NCBI GenBank assembly: GCA_015680685.1 | Contig: MNCI01038110.1 | Coordinates: 129,109 to 193,108 of the forward strand | Source of the DNA: Gnetum montanum | Lineage: Eukaryota > Streptophyta > Gnetopsida > Gnetales > Gnetaceae | Reading direction: 5' to 3' | DNA length: 64,000 nt | Shown: piece after piece, positions 1 to 11,738 of the stretch | Numbering within the stretch: the first letter of the stretch is position 1 | How the letters are laid out: the number at the start of each line of letters is the position of its first letter | Translations under genes and position numbers: made by a program | Notes under the pieces: model-generated | What the model saw: only the letters and a program-made list of their open reading frames with translations | Told to the model about the DNA's origin: nothing | The model's database searches: none

Positions 1-46
1 GAGATCTACACAAATCTACTTTCTTTTCTTTTCCACTTATTTCCAT

Positions 47-457
47 TGAATCTTGCTCTATTTCTAGTTTTCTTGTGGAACTATCTCTTTCTCTAGGGAA
101 AATTAGGAGTATATTGCGGAGTTGTGCTCAAATATTTTTGCAAAATTTTATTTGTTTGAAGTAGATATTATAAGGACCACGTAGACTAGGTAGTTGAACA
201 AAATGAGAAATTTTCAACAACTCACAGTACTTGGCAAAGTTGGCTGAATCTCTTTAAAGTAAGTCATTTGTAGTTTACATACAACGCAATCTTCACATTT
301 CTCACAACTGCACGCTGCAACAACACATACACATACTCACATTAACTACTGAGTTTATTTGGAGGTATCTGGGCCTTGGTGTTGCTAGAGACCAGCAAGC
401 ACCTAAATCCTGTTCGAGTACACTCATTGGCAGTCGCGTCCCAAATGGTCGCCAACA
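47..457 (+). repeat. Solo LTR of the element-A family
   Basis: This is the reverse complement of the LTR at 7,962-8,372. It starts at TGAATCTTGC and ends at GGTCGCCAACA. CCATT abuts the right end (458-462) and also occurs at 43-47, where its last T overlaps the first LTR base, so a 4-5 bp target duplication is likely. No gag, PBS or second LTR adjoins it, which fits a solo LTR left by LTR-LTR recombination. Plus orientation is set by the gag direction of element A. Confidence 0.8.
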
Positions 458-1098
458 CCATTATTGATGGGATTGATAACTACAAGAAAGCAGAGATCCA
501 CTTGAAGGAGTTGTAAATTGAAGAAATGACAAAATATATGGAGTTTGCCAATCTCTAATATACAAACTTGGCAATGATGACTATTGGATGACCATGGTTA
601 GAGTTGGATAAACAATTGGCTAGCTCATATTTTTTTTATGAGGCAAAGTTTAAGCACCACAAAGACACCAAATAGAAGCTTGAGATTGCAAATTCTAAAC
701 TTGAAGTTCTTAGAGCACAATTTAGAGATCAATGATTAATCATCAAGAACCTAGCCAAAAGGATGAATGACTACTAGGAGTTGAAGGACACAGTCAAGGT
801 GTTTGACATTAAATGTAAATAGTTCATTGCCTAGTTTATTAATGTAATGGAATTATTTCCAACAATCCTATGTCCTTGGGATGTGCTCGTTTCAACCCAC
901 ATTGGTAAAGCTGCATGGATGATGCATGATCCTGGAAGTGAGGAGAAAATTAAAGCACTATTGGATGCTTTCCACCTCCCACTTGAAGTTGTAGCAGTAT
1001 TAGGACAACCACAACCACTTCAACCATCACCCGTGCATGAAGCCAATGAAGGTCCCTTAGAACCTCATGAGCCACCACTACCTAGGATTGTTTAATAT
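458..1098 (+). pseudogene. Decayed coiled-coil coding remnant, family not recognised
   Basis: One frame is rich in Lys, Glu, Leu and Ala with heptad-like spacing, broken by about nine stops. It then runs open from 847 to a stop at 1,093-1,095. The open tail of 82 codons ends in a Pro- and Glu-rich stretch. The layout, a coiled coil followed by a tail of about 100 residues, resembles the last exon of the antisense gene copies at 5.5-12.2, 32.8-37.4 and 53.1-56.4 kb. However, I cannot find their diagnostic FSL-x-PL-x-W motif here, so kinship is only a suggestion. The solo LTR sits directly upstream and may have interrupted this sequence. It is certainly not a functional gene. Confidence 0.3.
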
Positions 1099-1164
1099 TC
1101 TCTACTACACTTCATGCAATCAAGGAACATGCTATTCGATTATGAAGAGTCCTATCATGGTGTT

Positions 1165-2279
1165 CAATTTTGTGTCCTAAACACCACCATTTTCTATAAT
1201 GTGTTGATCTGTACACTTGGGTACTCCATTTTTTGTCAAAGTTAGTCAATCAATTTTGTTTTTGAAAGGTCACTTAAGAATCCCTTACCTTCCCAATTTT
1301 GTAAAGAACTCAAGGATGAGTTTTCATTCAGTCATGAGGGTATGATGAGTTGCAATTTTGTCAACTGTGTTGACAAGATCTCATCAACATGACCTTGTTG
1401 ATTGGGTCTTGTTAATGGGGCCTAGTTGATGCATCATATCATGCATCAACATGGCCCTATCGACATAGTATCTATTTCTAGCTATAAATACATGTCTACC
1501 AACCACATTTATTGCAAGAAAAATTGTAGTTGTAGCAAAGCTCTTGTATTTTTTCCATTTGAAAGTTAGAATATTTCTCTTGAGTGTCCACAGTATGAGT
1601 CATTGAGTGTATGGGTCTTTATTCGAGCATTGTTGTACTTGAGCATAATGGTGTGTGTGGTAATAAAAATGAGCTTTCTAATAAACCTTGTTGAACTTTG
1701 GATAGATGAAATATTTTGTTTATGCATTTAATTTTTTCAATTATTTATTTAATTATTTTGATTATTTATTAAATGTTTTCAATAATTAAGTTAATGAAGT
1801 GATTAAGCAAGATAGATTAAACACATAAGTATGACTAGTTTAAGCATAACACATATTTTCTTGGTAATCCCAGTAGTGTTATTACTTGGTATATCTAATA
1901 GTGTAATACTTGGTCACCTAGTAGTGGATATGTGGGTTCATGATGTGTATGGAAAGTGGAACCATATTCTTATGTTAGGATTAGTTAAATGCTAATCAAT
2001 TAGTTAATTTAAATTAGTTCATCCAATTACTTTTATCTACATTTTAACACCAAACTATAAAACACAAAATGATAAAAATCATATGCCTCAATTACACTTA
2101 ACCATACCAATGTACATCACAAATGTAATTGGAAATACAACGATTGATCTTAAGGCAAGATACACTTCCTAGAATACTAGTGCATGAAAAATGATTAAAG
2201 TCCATGAAATTCAACCAAAGAACACATGAACGATTTGTGATACATATGGTTGTGTGTAGGGGTACCTTGCCACTTATCA
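1165..2279 (+). repeat. LTR of family B, copy B1 (5' LTR)
   Basis: Positions 1,660-2,279 align closely with 59,550-60,172 on the same strand, and with the reverse complement of 18,851-19,400 and 20,268-20,850. The upstream part (about 1,165-1,400) matches the reverse complement of 13,300-13,530. The LTR ends ACTTATCA at 2,279 and is followed at once by a primer binding site. A TATAAATA box lies at 1,483-1,490. The left boundary is uncertain because the start TGAAACACC seen in copy B3 is not found here. Confidence 0.7.
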
Positions 2280-2280
2280 T

Positions 2281-2299
2281 TGGCACCATTACTGGGGAC
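2281..2299 (+). other. Primer binding site of element B1
   Basis: TGGCACCATTACTGGGGAC begins one base after the LTR end. It matches the TGGCGCCGTTGCCGGGGA class of plant gypsy PBS (usually assigned to tRNA-Asp, common in Athila-like elements), apart from transitions. Downstream (2,300-2,930) I see no gag, so B1 is reduced to its LTR and leader. Confidence 0.7.
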
Positions 2300-2929
2300 T
2301 TTTTCTTTCTCACTAAATGAGATATACCACATTTAGCAAACTTAAGCATGAAGCATGCTAGAGAAGATGTTAGAAGGCCATGGTGCATGTCAAACATAGG
2401 TTTTCATTATTGATAAGGTATGGGAGGCTATAGTTTAGCTACGAGAAGTGGCTATGGATAGGGGGTGATGGAAGTGATGTGGGGTAAGCACTATTGCGAA
2501 GATCGAACAAGCTAACTACATCTCATGCATTGAGGTTACATGGTAACTCACTTTTACAATGAGTCACACTTATGCAGTGACTTTAGATTTCATCCTACAA
2601 ATACAACTATAAGAGAATGATAAAATAAGTCAAAGAGTACATGTTAATGCAAGAATTTTCATATGGTCACATGAGTCAACAACTAGATATAGGTCACAAT
2701 TGTTTATAGTCAATAGATACATGAGAGATCTATACATTTCTTCATAGATTTGTAAAAAGTTTGTAGTCTTTGAGATGCTAAAAAGAGAGATAAGAGGTCA
2801 TGTAGGATTTTTTGTTGAAGACCATCATAGTCATCAATATCGATCTTATGTTCTAACCTGTAAACAATGAAAAACAAAGACTACAAGAAAATGGGTTAGT
2901 GTTAGATGTAATATGGTGTGAAATAGGAA

Positions 2930-3960
2930 TGATTGATTTGGTTGGCCAAATCATTCCTATCTAAGTTTGCTAGTCTGAATGCTCCATTTCCATAGGATTT
3001 AGTGACTAAGAAAGATCCTTCATAGTTGTCTGAGAACTTGTCTACATGTTGATGAATGGCCTTGAGGACAAGTTTCCCTTCATTGACTTTCCACTTGTTA
3101 GGATCATGACAATACTATTGTTTTTGCCTCTCTTAATACCTTTTGATGTTGACAAGAATGTGTATCCATTTCTCCTTCTCTAAATTGAGATAAATAATAT
3201 GCAACTTCTTATTTAGTTCATCATTGATGAAGTTAGATAGAGCTACCCTTAAAGATGAAACCTATAATTCAAGAGGCAAAACATCTTCAGATCCATAAAC
3301 TAGGCTATATGATGTAGCTCTAGTTACAATCCTAAAGGTTGTCCTATAGGTCCAAAGTACATACAACATTGATCATGTCATCTACATTTACCATTACTTA
3401 GCATCTTCTTTAAAAGATTATTGATGACTTTGTTGATAATTTCAGATTGGCCATTGGCTTACAAGTAGTATGGTGATGAAAAGAAATGTTTAATGTTTAG
3501 TTGTTAATAAAAGGATTGCATTTCTTAGCTACTAAACTGTGGTCCATTATTTGTAGCTATAGTTAAAGGTAAACCAAAATGAGGCAATATATTTTCTTAT
3601 ATGAGTTTATAGACTTTTTGAGACATTACTTTCCTTAGAGGAATAACTTTAATCCACTTAGTGATGTATTCAGTTGTAGTGATGATGAAGCTATGTCCAG
3701 TAGAAGACTTGGGTGTTATGGCTTTGATGATATCAATTTCCCATCTTTAGAATAACCATGTGATATGAGTGGTGTGTAACTTAGTTAAGGACACATGTAT
3801 CAAGTTCCCATACCTTTGACATGTATCATAAGTTTTGACTTTCTAGAAGAAATCACTTTCCATATAAGGCTATTAATATCCTAATTATATAATCTTTGTG
3901 GCCAAGGCTCATGATTCTATATGTCCTCCACATATGCTTTCATGCACTTTAAATGCTACA
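2930..3960 (-). pseudogene. Ty3/gypsy integrase remnant of the third Tat-like element (X)
   Basis: On the minus strand the N-terminal zinc-binding region ends with a Cys-Gln-Arg near 3,820. A catalytic-core stretch with HSFIITTTEYITKW and IPLRK lies near 3,600-3,700, and ATNNGPQF follows, where the usual catalytic Asp of TDNG has become Asn. ANGQSEIINK then covers the Glu region. Several stops and frameshifts are present. It is clearly homologous to the integrase at 45,616-46,560 in element O. Its N-terminal side breaks off near 3,960 into a family-B LTR fragment, so RT and RNase H are missing. Together with the plus-strand multi-exon gene to the right it repeats the layout of element O. Confidence 0.75.
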
Positions 3961-3964
3961 AATT

Positions 3965-4140
3965 TCATTTTACACATTAAATATTTCTAAAATTTTAGCT
4001 AAAAACAAGGAAATCAGATGAGATTTTTGATAAGAAAATAAGTAGTTATTTTTTGCCTTTTAATTCTCATTAGTTATATTGTAAATTTGGCTATTAAGGC
4101 TTATCATGCAAAATTTACAAATTTTCCTTGAGGTGTTTCA
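3965..4140 (-). repeat. U3 fragment of a family-B LTR
   Basis: It shares the stretch around TTAAGGCTTATMATG and the terminal GAGGTGTTTCA with the right end of LTR B3 (21,180-21,367). Read on the minus strand it begins TGAAACACCTCAAGG, a proper LTR start. Only the U3 end survives, abutting the integrase remnant. Confidence 0.65.
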
Positions 4141-5469
4141 AGCTGCAAATTTCCATTACACATAGTCATATACACTTTTTTGAATTTTCATTGCACATAT
4201 ACTTTTTCTATAGTAAATATTTTATTAATATAACATTCTTCAACATCTGCTGAGATATCACAGAAACTAGTTAGAGGTAGGCATACATGTTGTTTTATGG
4301 GAATCTATGCATCCTTTGTGTAAAACACAACATTTGTAATGTAATGATGCCATAAAATCATCCTATCCTTACTATGGGTTGATTTCAACAATGCCCATGT
4401 TTCCATTTTCATTAGCAACTACTGCTCATCTACCCGCCAACAATAGACATTACAAGTAACCAAACACAAAGTAAAATTTTCAACAATGACTCTTGGCTAC
4501 TTTTGCCACTCATTTTTATTAGTCTCATGGTTTGTTACATTGCTAAATGAAGCTGCCAAATGATTTTTTATATTTTCAACATTCCAGCTAACAAGTTTGA
4601 AGAAGCACTAGCACAAATTTTACATGGTTTGAAGCATTTGAGACCTCCATTAATACCTTATGAGGTATTGATCATAATAAATGGAATAGATCCTAAAATG
4701 AAAGTAATTCCTATAAAGAAGGTTACAAATGCATGTTGTCCATTCCTTGACACTCAATAGGTTCTAGCTAGTGCAATAAATGTTATGATTGAAAAGACTT
4801 CACTTCCATTACTTTTTATGCATATAGTTATTGAAGCATGTGCACAATCCCCATTCCTAGTTGACTTTATAATAGAAATTCTTCTTCAATTGGTAGTTAG
4901 CAAGTAGATATGGAAATATTTAAATTTTTGGGCTTTCTTCAAATTTGTTTGTATTAGTTTTGTAAATTGCTACATCCAAATTTTAGAATTCCCTCAAACA
5001 ATCCTTTTGAAAATTGTAAATACATGTTACATTTGTTAAAAATGATATTAATAAATAAATGACTATTCAATGTGTTCTCCTCCCCTTTGCATTTTAGGTT
5101 AGCTTTACTAGTGTAGATAAAACTGGTGTTACTAACTAAGTTTAGAAATACTAATGATATAGTGTAGCTAGTTAATTTTGAATTTATTAATATTGTTCTT
5201 AGGCGTTGACTCTCCCTAGGTCATTAAATGCTTGAGTTCATCATACAAAACCAACCTTAGTGTTGCCCCTATGCCCTTGAACATATTTGAACATTAATTT
5301 TTTTTCATAATTTACCATATTTTTTTTGGGTTACATTTAATGATAACATTTTCATGCTAGTGGTTATTTAGGCTTACATTCTATTAATTTTTGTTGTAAT
5401 ATTTTTATGGTTTTCAATGCTTTAATGCTATGTACAGGGCCTATTTCAAACTCATACTTGTGGTTGTTG
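4141..5469. other. AT-rich unassigned stretch
   Basis: No gene or element domain is recognisable. A short open frame at 4,560-4,760 has no features of a known family. The RT-RNase H part of element X would be expected here and is absent. Confidence 0.4.
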
Positions 5470-7961
5470 AACTAGTGAGCATATTATTGTTTATCGAGCA
5501 ACCTTTCCAAAATAGCTTAGCTTCCCAAATGCAATTTGATGAGCAAACCCATGTCGATTTCTACCCTAGTGCTAGGGAATTCCTACTCTATCTATTGTAG
5601 TGGTTTAGTATGATCATATGATCACACTTGGCCTCTAATGTTGCAAGGATAATTACTAAAACTTTGGTGGTGGGGTCTTTCCAATATATCGTCAAGTTCA
5701 TGAAGGATGATCCTGGAACTACTATAGAGATGGAGCGAGATGGGGGCACACTTTCTGTGGTACTTCAATAGTTATCATAGATTTGTGGGATTCCAGAATT
5801 TGCAATGTACCATATTGGGAACACCGTGATGATTAGGTGTAGGGCGAACTCCTTGTTTTAGAATCCTCCCAAGACTAGGCTTATTTTTGCATTGGTTTTT
5901 TTTATTTATGGTTATTGATTTTGCAGTTCTTGGTCTTGATGTTTTTGCATTTTCTTTGTTTTCTTAGATATAAGGTACACATCGAGGGACTAGTAGATAA
6001 TGATGAGACTTTATCCATTACTCACATTACCTTGGAGGAGTTTGAACAAGGCAAGAGAATAAGGATTCAAGTGCTTAATCAACTTGGTGTATAATTCAAT
6101 AACTACAAGTTGTGGTATTCTTAGGTGTACCAAAAATGTGTTGCTACCAGTCATGCACATAATTTTTTGACACTCTAAGATTTAGGAATGTGCACCAGAG
6201 CTCCCACCATTCACAAACATTCATCTAAACTTGGTAAATTAAAAATCATTTTAATATGGCCAACATTTTAGTGTTTTATAGGTTTTAGTTTTTAATGGCT
6301 AACATGTCAATAACTTTACATTGTAGATATTGTGCATGAGTCTAATATCATTGTGATTACTTTAGATTGTACTGAGAAGATGATTCTCCTCAAGTGGGAT
6401 GAGGTAGATCATGCATAGGAATGGTTGATGAATAGGGCTCTTGGGATTATGCAACAAAGGCTAATAGATGCAAGTTTTTTTGACCTTCTTATGCTACCTA
6501 TTTCATCTATGCAACAAGCTAAAATGTTGAATGTGATTGACACTTTTGATGAGGATATTACCAAATTTTCCTCTAGTGTCCATGGTTTTCCTATCATTAT
6601 AAATATCAAGGAATCTATGTTTAGTGATCTTTATAGTGTACCTACTAATGGTGTTAAGGTAGCCATTATAGTAGGGAAAGATGTAAGTTATAGAGGGTAG
6701 CTAGAAACTTAGCTTAAATCACCTCCTAGTGCTACATTATCCTTTAACAAGTGTACATTCTAGCGCTCTAATCTTTCAATTTTTTTTCATTCTAGCAACC
6801 AAGATTTTTAGCACCAATACCTATGTTGTTCATGAAAATGCAAAGAAGGCCAAACGAGCATGTTTAGAAGTAGATAGTGCCATTCAAGACAAGATGAAGA
6901 ATCCACACATTGAAGTCAATGTCCCAACCCTAGTTTTGGAAGCACCTAGGAAAATGACTATCAAGTTGAAAATGGAGAATCAAAATGTTGGAGGTATATT
7001 TTTAATTTTATCCTTATATTTTGTATTAAAATTATTTTCTATTTTCTTATTCTTGTTAACTTTAATTTATTATAGGGAGGATACATGACTTATCTAGTTA
7101 TGCTATTGTGGAGGAAGAGTGTAGGTGCGAGGAAGAGGAAAGGAGATCTAAGTAGGCATTAAATGTATTGGACTCCTTCTTAGATGATACACCTTTGGAG
7201 GACAATGACCCATTAGACATACCTCATGGCCTTCCTAATGAGCTTTAGCATTTATATCTTTATTTTTATTTTTGTTATTTGTTGCTCTTTAATTGTAGAT
7301 GGGCATTGACTTGTTATTCTTATTCTAGAGCATGATCTTTCTCCAGAGTCATCTACATTCCACACTAAATCTTGGATGAAGGTCCTAGACAATGTGAAGT
7401 TCATGAGAGGAATGATGGATGTTATGGTGCGAAGGTTGCAATAGATAGACCCTGGTTATGATAAGAATAGTTAAATTGTATTTTTTTTACATGTTTTGTT
7501 TTACAATTTTATGTTTCTTTTCATGTTTTATGGCTATATGATTGTAGTTTTTTATGTTTTATCTTATGGTTTCTTATTATTTTAAGGTTTTTATTATTGG
7601 TATTTTCCAAGATAAGATGTGATCCACAGACTTTGAGTTTCATTAGCTCTCTTAGATGCCTTCGGATGTAGAGAGTGTTTCCCTAAGGTTATATGAAGGT
7701 GCTACCAAAAACATGGCATCATGTGCCTTAATGTTTTGGGAATCTCAATGTTCTAATAAGTTGTTGTGTGAACATCTCATTGTAGCAAAGAAATAGATCA
7801 AGGAGATGACCAAAAAAGTCAACAAACTTGAGGATCATAAGAAATTAATAGAGGCCTGTCTAGCTAATAGGGAATCCTTGCATAGTAAGGAGATCAAGTG
7901 GTCTTGTTATTGGAGTGTCATCTAGGGGAAGGTGGCCTAGGTAAAATAAACATGGTGAAGG

Positions 7962-8372
7962 TGTTGGCGACCGTTTGGGACGCGACCGCCAATGAGTGTC
8001 CTCAAATAGGATTTAGGTGCCTGCTGGTCTCTGGCAACACCAAGGCCCGCATACCTCCAAATAGACTCAGTAGTTAATGTGAGTATGTGTTTGTGCTATT
8101 GCGGCGTGCGGTTGTGAAAAATGAAACGATTGCGTTGTGTGTAAACTACAAATGACTTATCCTAAAGAGATTCAGCAAACTTTGCGAAGTATTGTGAGTT
8201 GTTGAGAGTTCCTATTTTTTTCAATTTCCTAGTCTACGCAGTCCTTATAATACCTACTTGTAACAAATAAAATTTTGCAAAAACATTTGAGCACAACTCT
8301 GCGAATCTACTTCTAGCTTTCCCCAGAGAAAGAAATAGTTCCACAAGAAAACTAGAAATAGAGCAAGATTCA
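7962..8372 (-). repeat. 3' LTR of element A
   Basis: It is 411 bp, homologous in full to the solo LTR at 47-457. The outer end is TGTTGGCGACC and the inner end is the reverse complement of TGAATCTTGC. The only ambiguous base of the window (n at 8,374) lies two bases beyond the inner end, at the LTR-internal junction. Confidence 0.85.
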
Positions 8373-8374
8373 AN

Positions 8375-9235
8375 TACCATGTACGAGACTCCATTTTGGA
8401 TAGATAATGGACGTCAAAAATTGCATTCAATAGAACATTCAAAAAACTTGACAATTTCTAATTGAAATACCATGGAGATTCACTTTAAAGATAAAAAGAA
8501 GCTATTTTGGTCCCATCAAAATACCAAAGATTTTTTGAACCCTCTTGGCTATTGAATCGTTCAACGACATGACTACAAGAAGAGGCTCTCTTACAACGAT
8601 CTCAAAAGCAGTCCTTATACGTTGCACAATAACCAAATTCACTACTAAAATGCTCTTAAGGTTTTAAATACAAGCACTTATATGGCAAAATTTTAATAGA
8701 AATTTTCTGTTGGGCAACAAGAACAATAAGAGCAATCTAAAAATCCCAAAATTACTTACCAAGGATGATACTATCTAAACTACTAGCTAAAAAATTTAAA
8801 CAAAACAAGAATAAAACATAACTCATAGGACTATGACAAAAAGGTTGAAATCTTTTCTTTAGCAAGCCATCTTACAAGCAATCTTTCACAATGTCTTTTA
8901 CAAATGCTCTTCCCAAGAGCCAAAGTGTGTTTCCAAGTGAGAGCCCAAGTGCTAGCTAGTAGACTTCCAAAGTGTAGTATCAATGTATTTTTTTAAAGTA
9001 TGATCCCCCATTTATACTCTTGCTTTGACTGTTCCTTTTCAGGACTATAACTTTCTTGGAGTGTACAAATTTTGTTTTCAACACCTCCTTTTTCAGCCAT
9101 TTTACTTTTTCCATTTGAAGTAATGTTATCAATCATGAAAGGTTCACTATAGATGTATATTTGATTTGGTTCTCCTTTCCAAAGTAGCCACATATGAGAA
9201 TAATCTGTTGATATGTATCTAGAGAAATTCTTACT
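8375..9235 (-). other. Element A region between protease and 3' LTR
   Basis: Where RT, RNase H and integrase should follow the protease, I find none of their motifs on either strand. The stretch is AT-rich with short frames only (for example 8,993-9,193 on the minus strand). This confirms that pol is missing rather than merely broken. Confidence 0.6.
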
Positions 9236-11149
9236 TTAACTTATACTCAATAAGAGACTATGTGAATCTGGTATATCTGCCACTTGAATAGTTACTCTAC
9301 TTCTGATGTGGGGTTTGGAAGCAATTTCCAATAGAATATTTGGTAATTGGCCCACAATATTCACTCTACTTTTATCCACTTGAACAATCTTTTTATTTGA
9401 TTTTTCAGGAATCAAACCAAGTTTCTTACATATAGACAATGGCATTATAGTAGATGTAGCTCCAGAATCAACCAAACAATTGTGTAAATATTTATCCTTT
9501 AATTTCATTATCAAAAGGAAAGGAGGAGCTTCCTTATCATATGATGTCTTTAATTTCTCATCATTGTTAGACACATAACTTAACTCTGATTCTCTAACTC
9601 TCCTTTTACCTTTAATGAACTCTAAAGCCTTTCTTTGCTGATCTCCTATTTGAAACAACTGATAAAAACTAATATTAGCTTTGACATGTTTAAGGTCTTC
9701 AATCAAATCATATTCTCCATCACCAATAAAGCTTGATCTCTTTACCCATTTATTAAAAGACTGATTTGAAGTGCTTTGCTCTACTTGATTGTCTTTACCT
9801 TTATACTTAGCTCTTCTACTTGGCTCAAAAGCTTTTCTCTTAGTAGATGGATTAGTAATAACATTTGGGGATCTAGAAGTAGTTAATCTTTCCTTTGATT
9901 GGAGATTATATCCATTTTCCTCATTGTTATTACATTTTTCATCTGAAGACATATCTTCTTCAGAACTTGATAGAGAAAAGGTATCGCTAGATCCATTGCT
10001 AGAAGATTTACTTGCATAATGAACACTAGATAACTCATTATCAGATTCAATATCAAGAAAGTTGGACATAATAAGGTTACTTTCATCTTCGTCTTCTACT
10101 AACTTAGTGTCTTGATATTTATGCTTTCTATTTTTCCTTTCTTCCTTGATATTAACTCTTGCCAAAGTTTTTTCAAGCTTCACTATTTTGTTAGACATAT
10201 CTCTCATTAATTGTCCTTTTTTAGATCCTACTCTTTCATGTTCTTGCTCTTTCTTAACATGAGATGGACCTGGTAAAGCTTTAAATTAAGCAAAATCTTG
10301 CATAGGAATCATAACTGTTTCTTCTCTTTTTTGAATCACAATATTTTCTTTAAGATTCAAGCTCAATTGTTTTTCTAACTGTATAGCTTCACTAAAGTAG
10401 TCATTTAGTGTAGTTAAGTTTGGAGTTCTCCTTAACCAAATTGAAATGTTGGGGTTGATAGCCTTAAGATAAGTTTCTTTAAGAATTTCTTCTAATGGTC
10501 TATATTGCCTTTGAAAGAGTCCACAAATTCATTGAAACTTGATGTTAAACTCTCTAATTGACTCTTTAACTTCTTGCTTAGCTCGTATTAGCCCACAGTA
10601 TAGTTGTTGCTAATCTAATTGATTACCAAACTGGGCCAAGAAAAGATTCTTCATGTCATCCCAACTTGTAATACTATTACTTGGTAAGTTCGAATACCAA
10701 ATCTAAACCATATCCTTTAGATTTAATACAAACAACCTACAAGCTTGATCTTGATGTTGAATATTTGCATGAGCTAAAGCTAACTCAAACATGTGAATAT
10801 ATTCTTAAGCTAAAAAAGATTTTCTAGGAATGAAAGGCTTAGGCAAATATTTGTAAACTACCTTAGGAATATCATTGTAATTCTAAAATCCTAATGGTGT
10901 AACTCTTTGCCAAGTATTTGCCATCCTATTCCTTTGGATAGTTGAACTCTTAGACTTTCTAGATCTTCTCTTATAAATCGATAAACTAGATATAATGGGT
11001 GATCTTCTTGATCTTCTAGTTCTTACTCCACTACTTGTTCCCAATTCAAAATCTTTCTTTTCTTCTTCTTCTGATGAAGAATCAATCTTAGAATCTAGAA
11101 TATCTTTTGAAATTTTCAAATTTTCCAAACTATCAATCTTCTTGGTCAT
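9236..11149 (-). pseudogene. gag-protease of element A
   Basis: From 11,149 the frame starts MTKKIDSLENLKISK, followed by an acidic and a Ser/Arg-rich stretch. The retrotransposon gag core follows near 10,620-10,730 (WYSNLPSNSITSWDDM, then FLAQFGNQ) and SIREFNIKF near 10,550. Four stops interrupt the gag half. From 10,207 the frame is open for 323 codons: a Lys-rich coiled stretch, a Ser/Glu-rich acidic linker, then YLHNCLVDSGATSTIMPLSI, the aspartic protease with an intact Asp-Ser-Gly at about 9,458-9,466. It ends shortly after the protease (DSHSLLLSIS). I see no Cys-His zinc knuckle. The product would assemble capsids and process itself, and must borrow RT and integrase from another element. 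The protease half is the best-preserved reading frame in the window. Confidence 0.8.
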
Positions 11150-11249
11150 GAACTGAAAATAGTATCTAATTTCTTAAGCCTTTATAGTAACAAAGAATTG
11201 TTGATGTGACAAAATTATAAGGCTTATGAACCTAGAGGCTAAAATTTTA

Positions 11250-11267
11250 GCCCTCCTTCTAGTGTCA
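11250..11267 (-). other. Primer binding site of element A
   Basis: On the minus strand TGACACTAGAAGGAGGGC begins seven bases after the LTR end. It matches, with one to two changes, the sites of elements O (57,236) and I (28,107). The primer tRNA was not identified. Confidence 0.6.
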
Positions 11268-11274
11268 AAAGAAC

Positions 11275-11738
11275 TATTGGCGACCATTTGGGATGTGACC
11301 GCCAACGAGTATCCTCGAACAAGATTTAGGTGCCTGTTAGTCTCTGGCAACACCAAGGCCTAGATACCTCCAAATAGACTCAGTAGTTAATGTGAGTATG
11401 TGTGTGTGCTGTTGCAGCGTGCAGTTGTGAAAAATGAAATGATTGCGTTGTGTGTAAACTACAAATGACTTATCCTAAAGAGATTCAGCCAACTTTGCCA
11501 GGTATTATGAGTTGTTGAGAGTTCCTATTTTGTTCAATTGCCTAGTCTACATGGTCCTTATAATACCTACTTGTAACAAATAAAATTTTGCAAAAACATT
11601 TGAGCACACACACATACTCACATTAACTACTGAGTCTATTTGGAGGTATCTGGGCCTTGGTGTTGCCAGAGACCACTAAGCACCCAAATCCTGTTCGAGG
11701 ACACTCGTTGGCGGTCGCGTCCCAAACGGTTGCCAACA
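11275..11738 (-). repeat. 5' LTR of element A, rearranged into a palindrome
   Basis: Positions 11,275-11,608 match 7,962-8,305 in direct orientation. Instead of the remaining 65 bp of U3, the sequence then turns round: 11,609-11,738 is the inverted copy of about 11,275-11,408, leaving a spacer near 200 bp. The junction lies in a CACACACA stretch (11,604-11,613) that could supply microhomology. The outer end mirrors the left terminus of the element. Confidence 0.85.

Larger units (their letters stand above)
7962..11738 (-). mobile_element. Element A: gag-protease-only LTR retrotransposon with a fold-back LTR
   Basis: The termini TGTTGGCGACC and GGTTGCCAACA are flanked by the perfect 5-bp duplication GAAGG (7,957-7,961 and 11,739-11,743). 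Inside, on the minus strand, come an LTR, a PBS, gag and an aspartic protease, but no RT, RNase H or integrase, so it is non-autonomous. It sits in exon 7 of gene copy X. The direct LTR parts differ at roughly 28 of 333 positions by hand count, mostly transitions, making it younger than the Tat-like elements here. The right LTR lost its U3 end and gained an inverted copy of the U5 end. As a result both element termini carry the same sequence. Confidence 0.85.

Noticed and set aside
458-1098. A fourth copy of the antisense gene
   Set aside because: The coiled-coil layout is similar, but I could not find the shared C-terminal motifs, so I left it as an unassigned remnant.
8254-8454. Minus-strand open frame spanning the n base
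   Set aside because: It falls across the LTR-internal junction of element A and is not conserved in the solo LTR.
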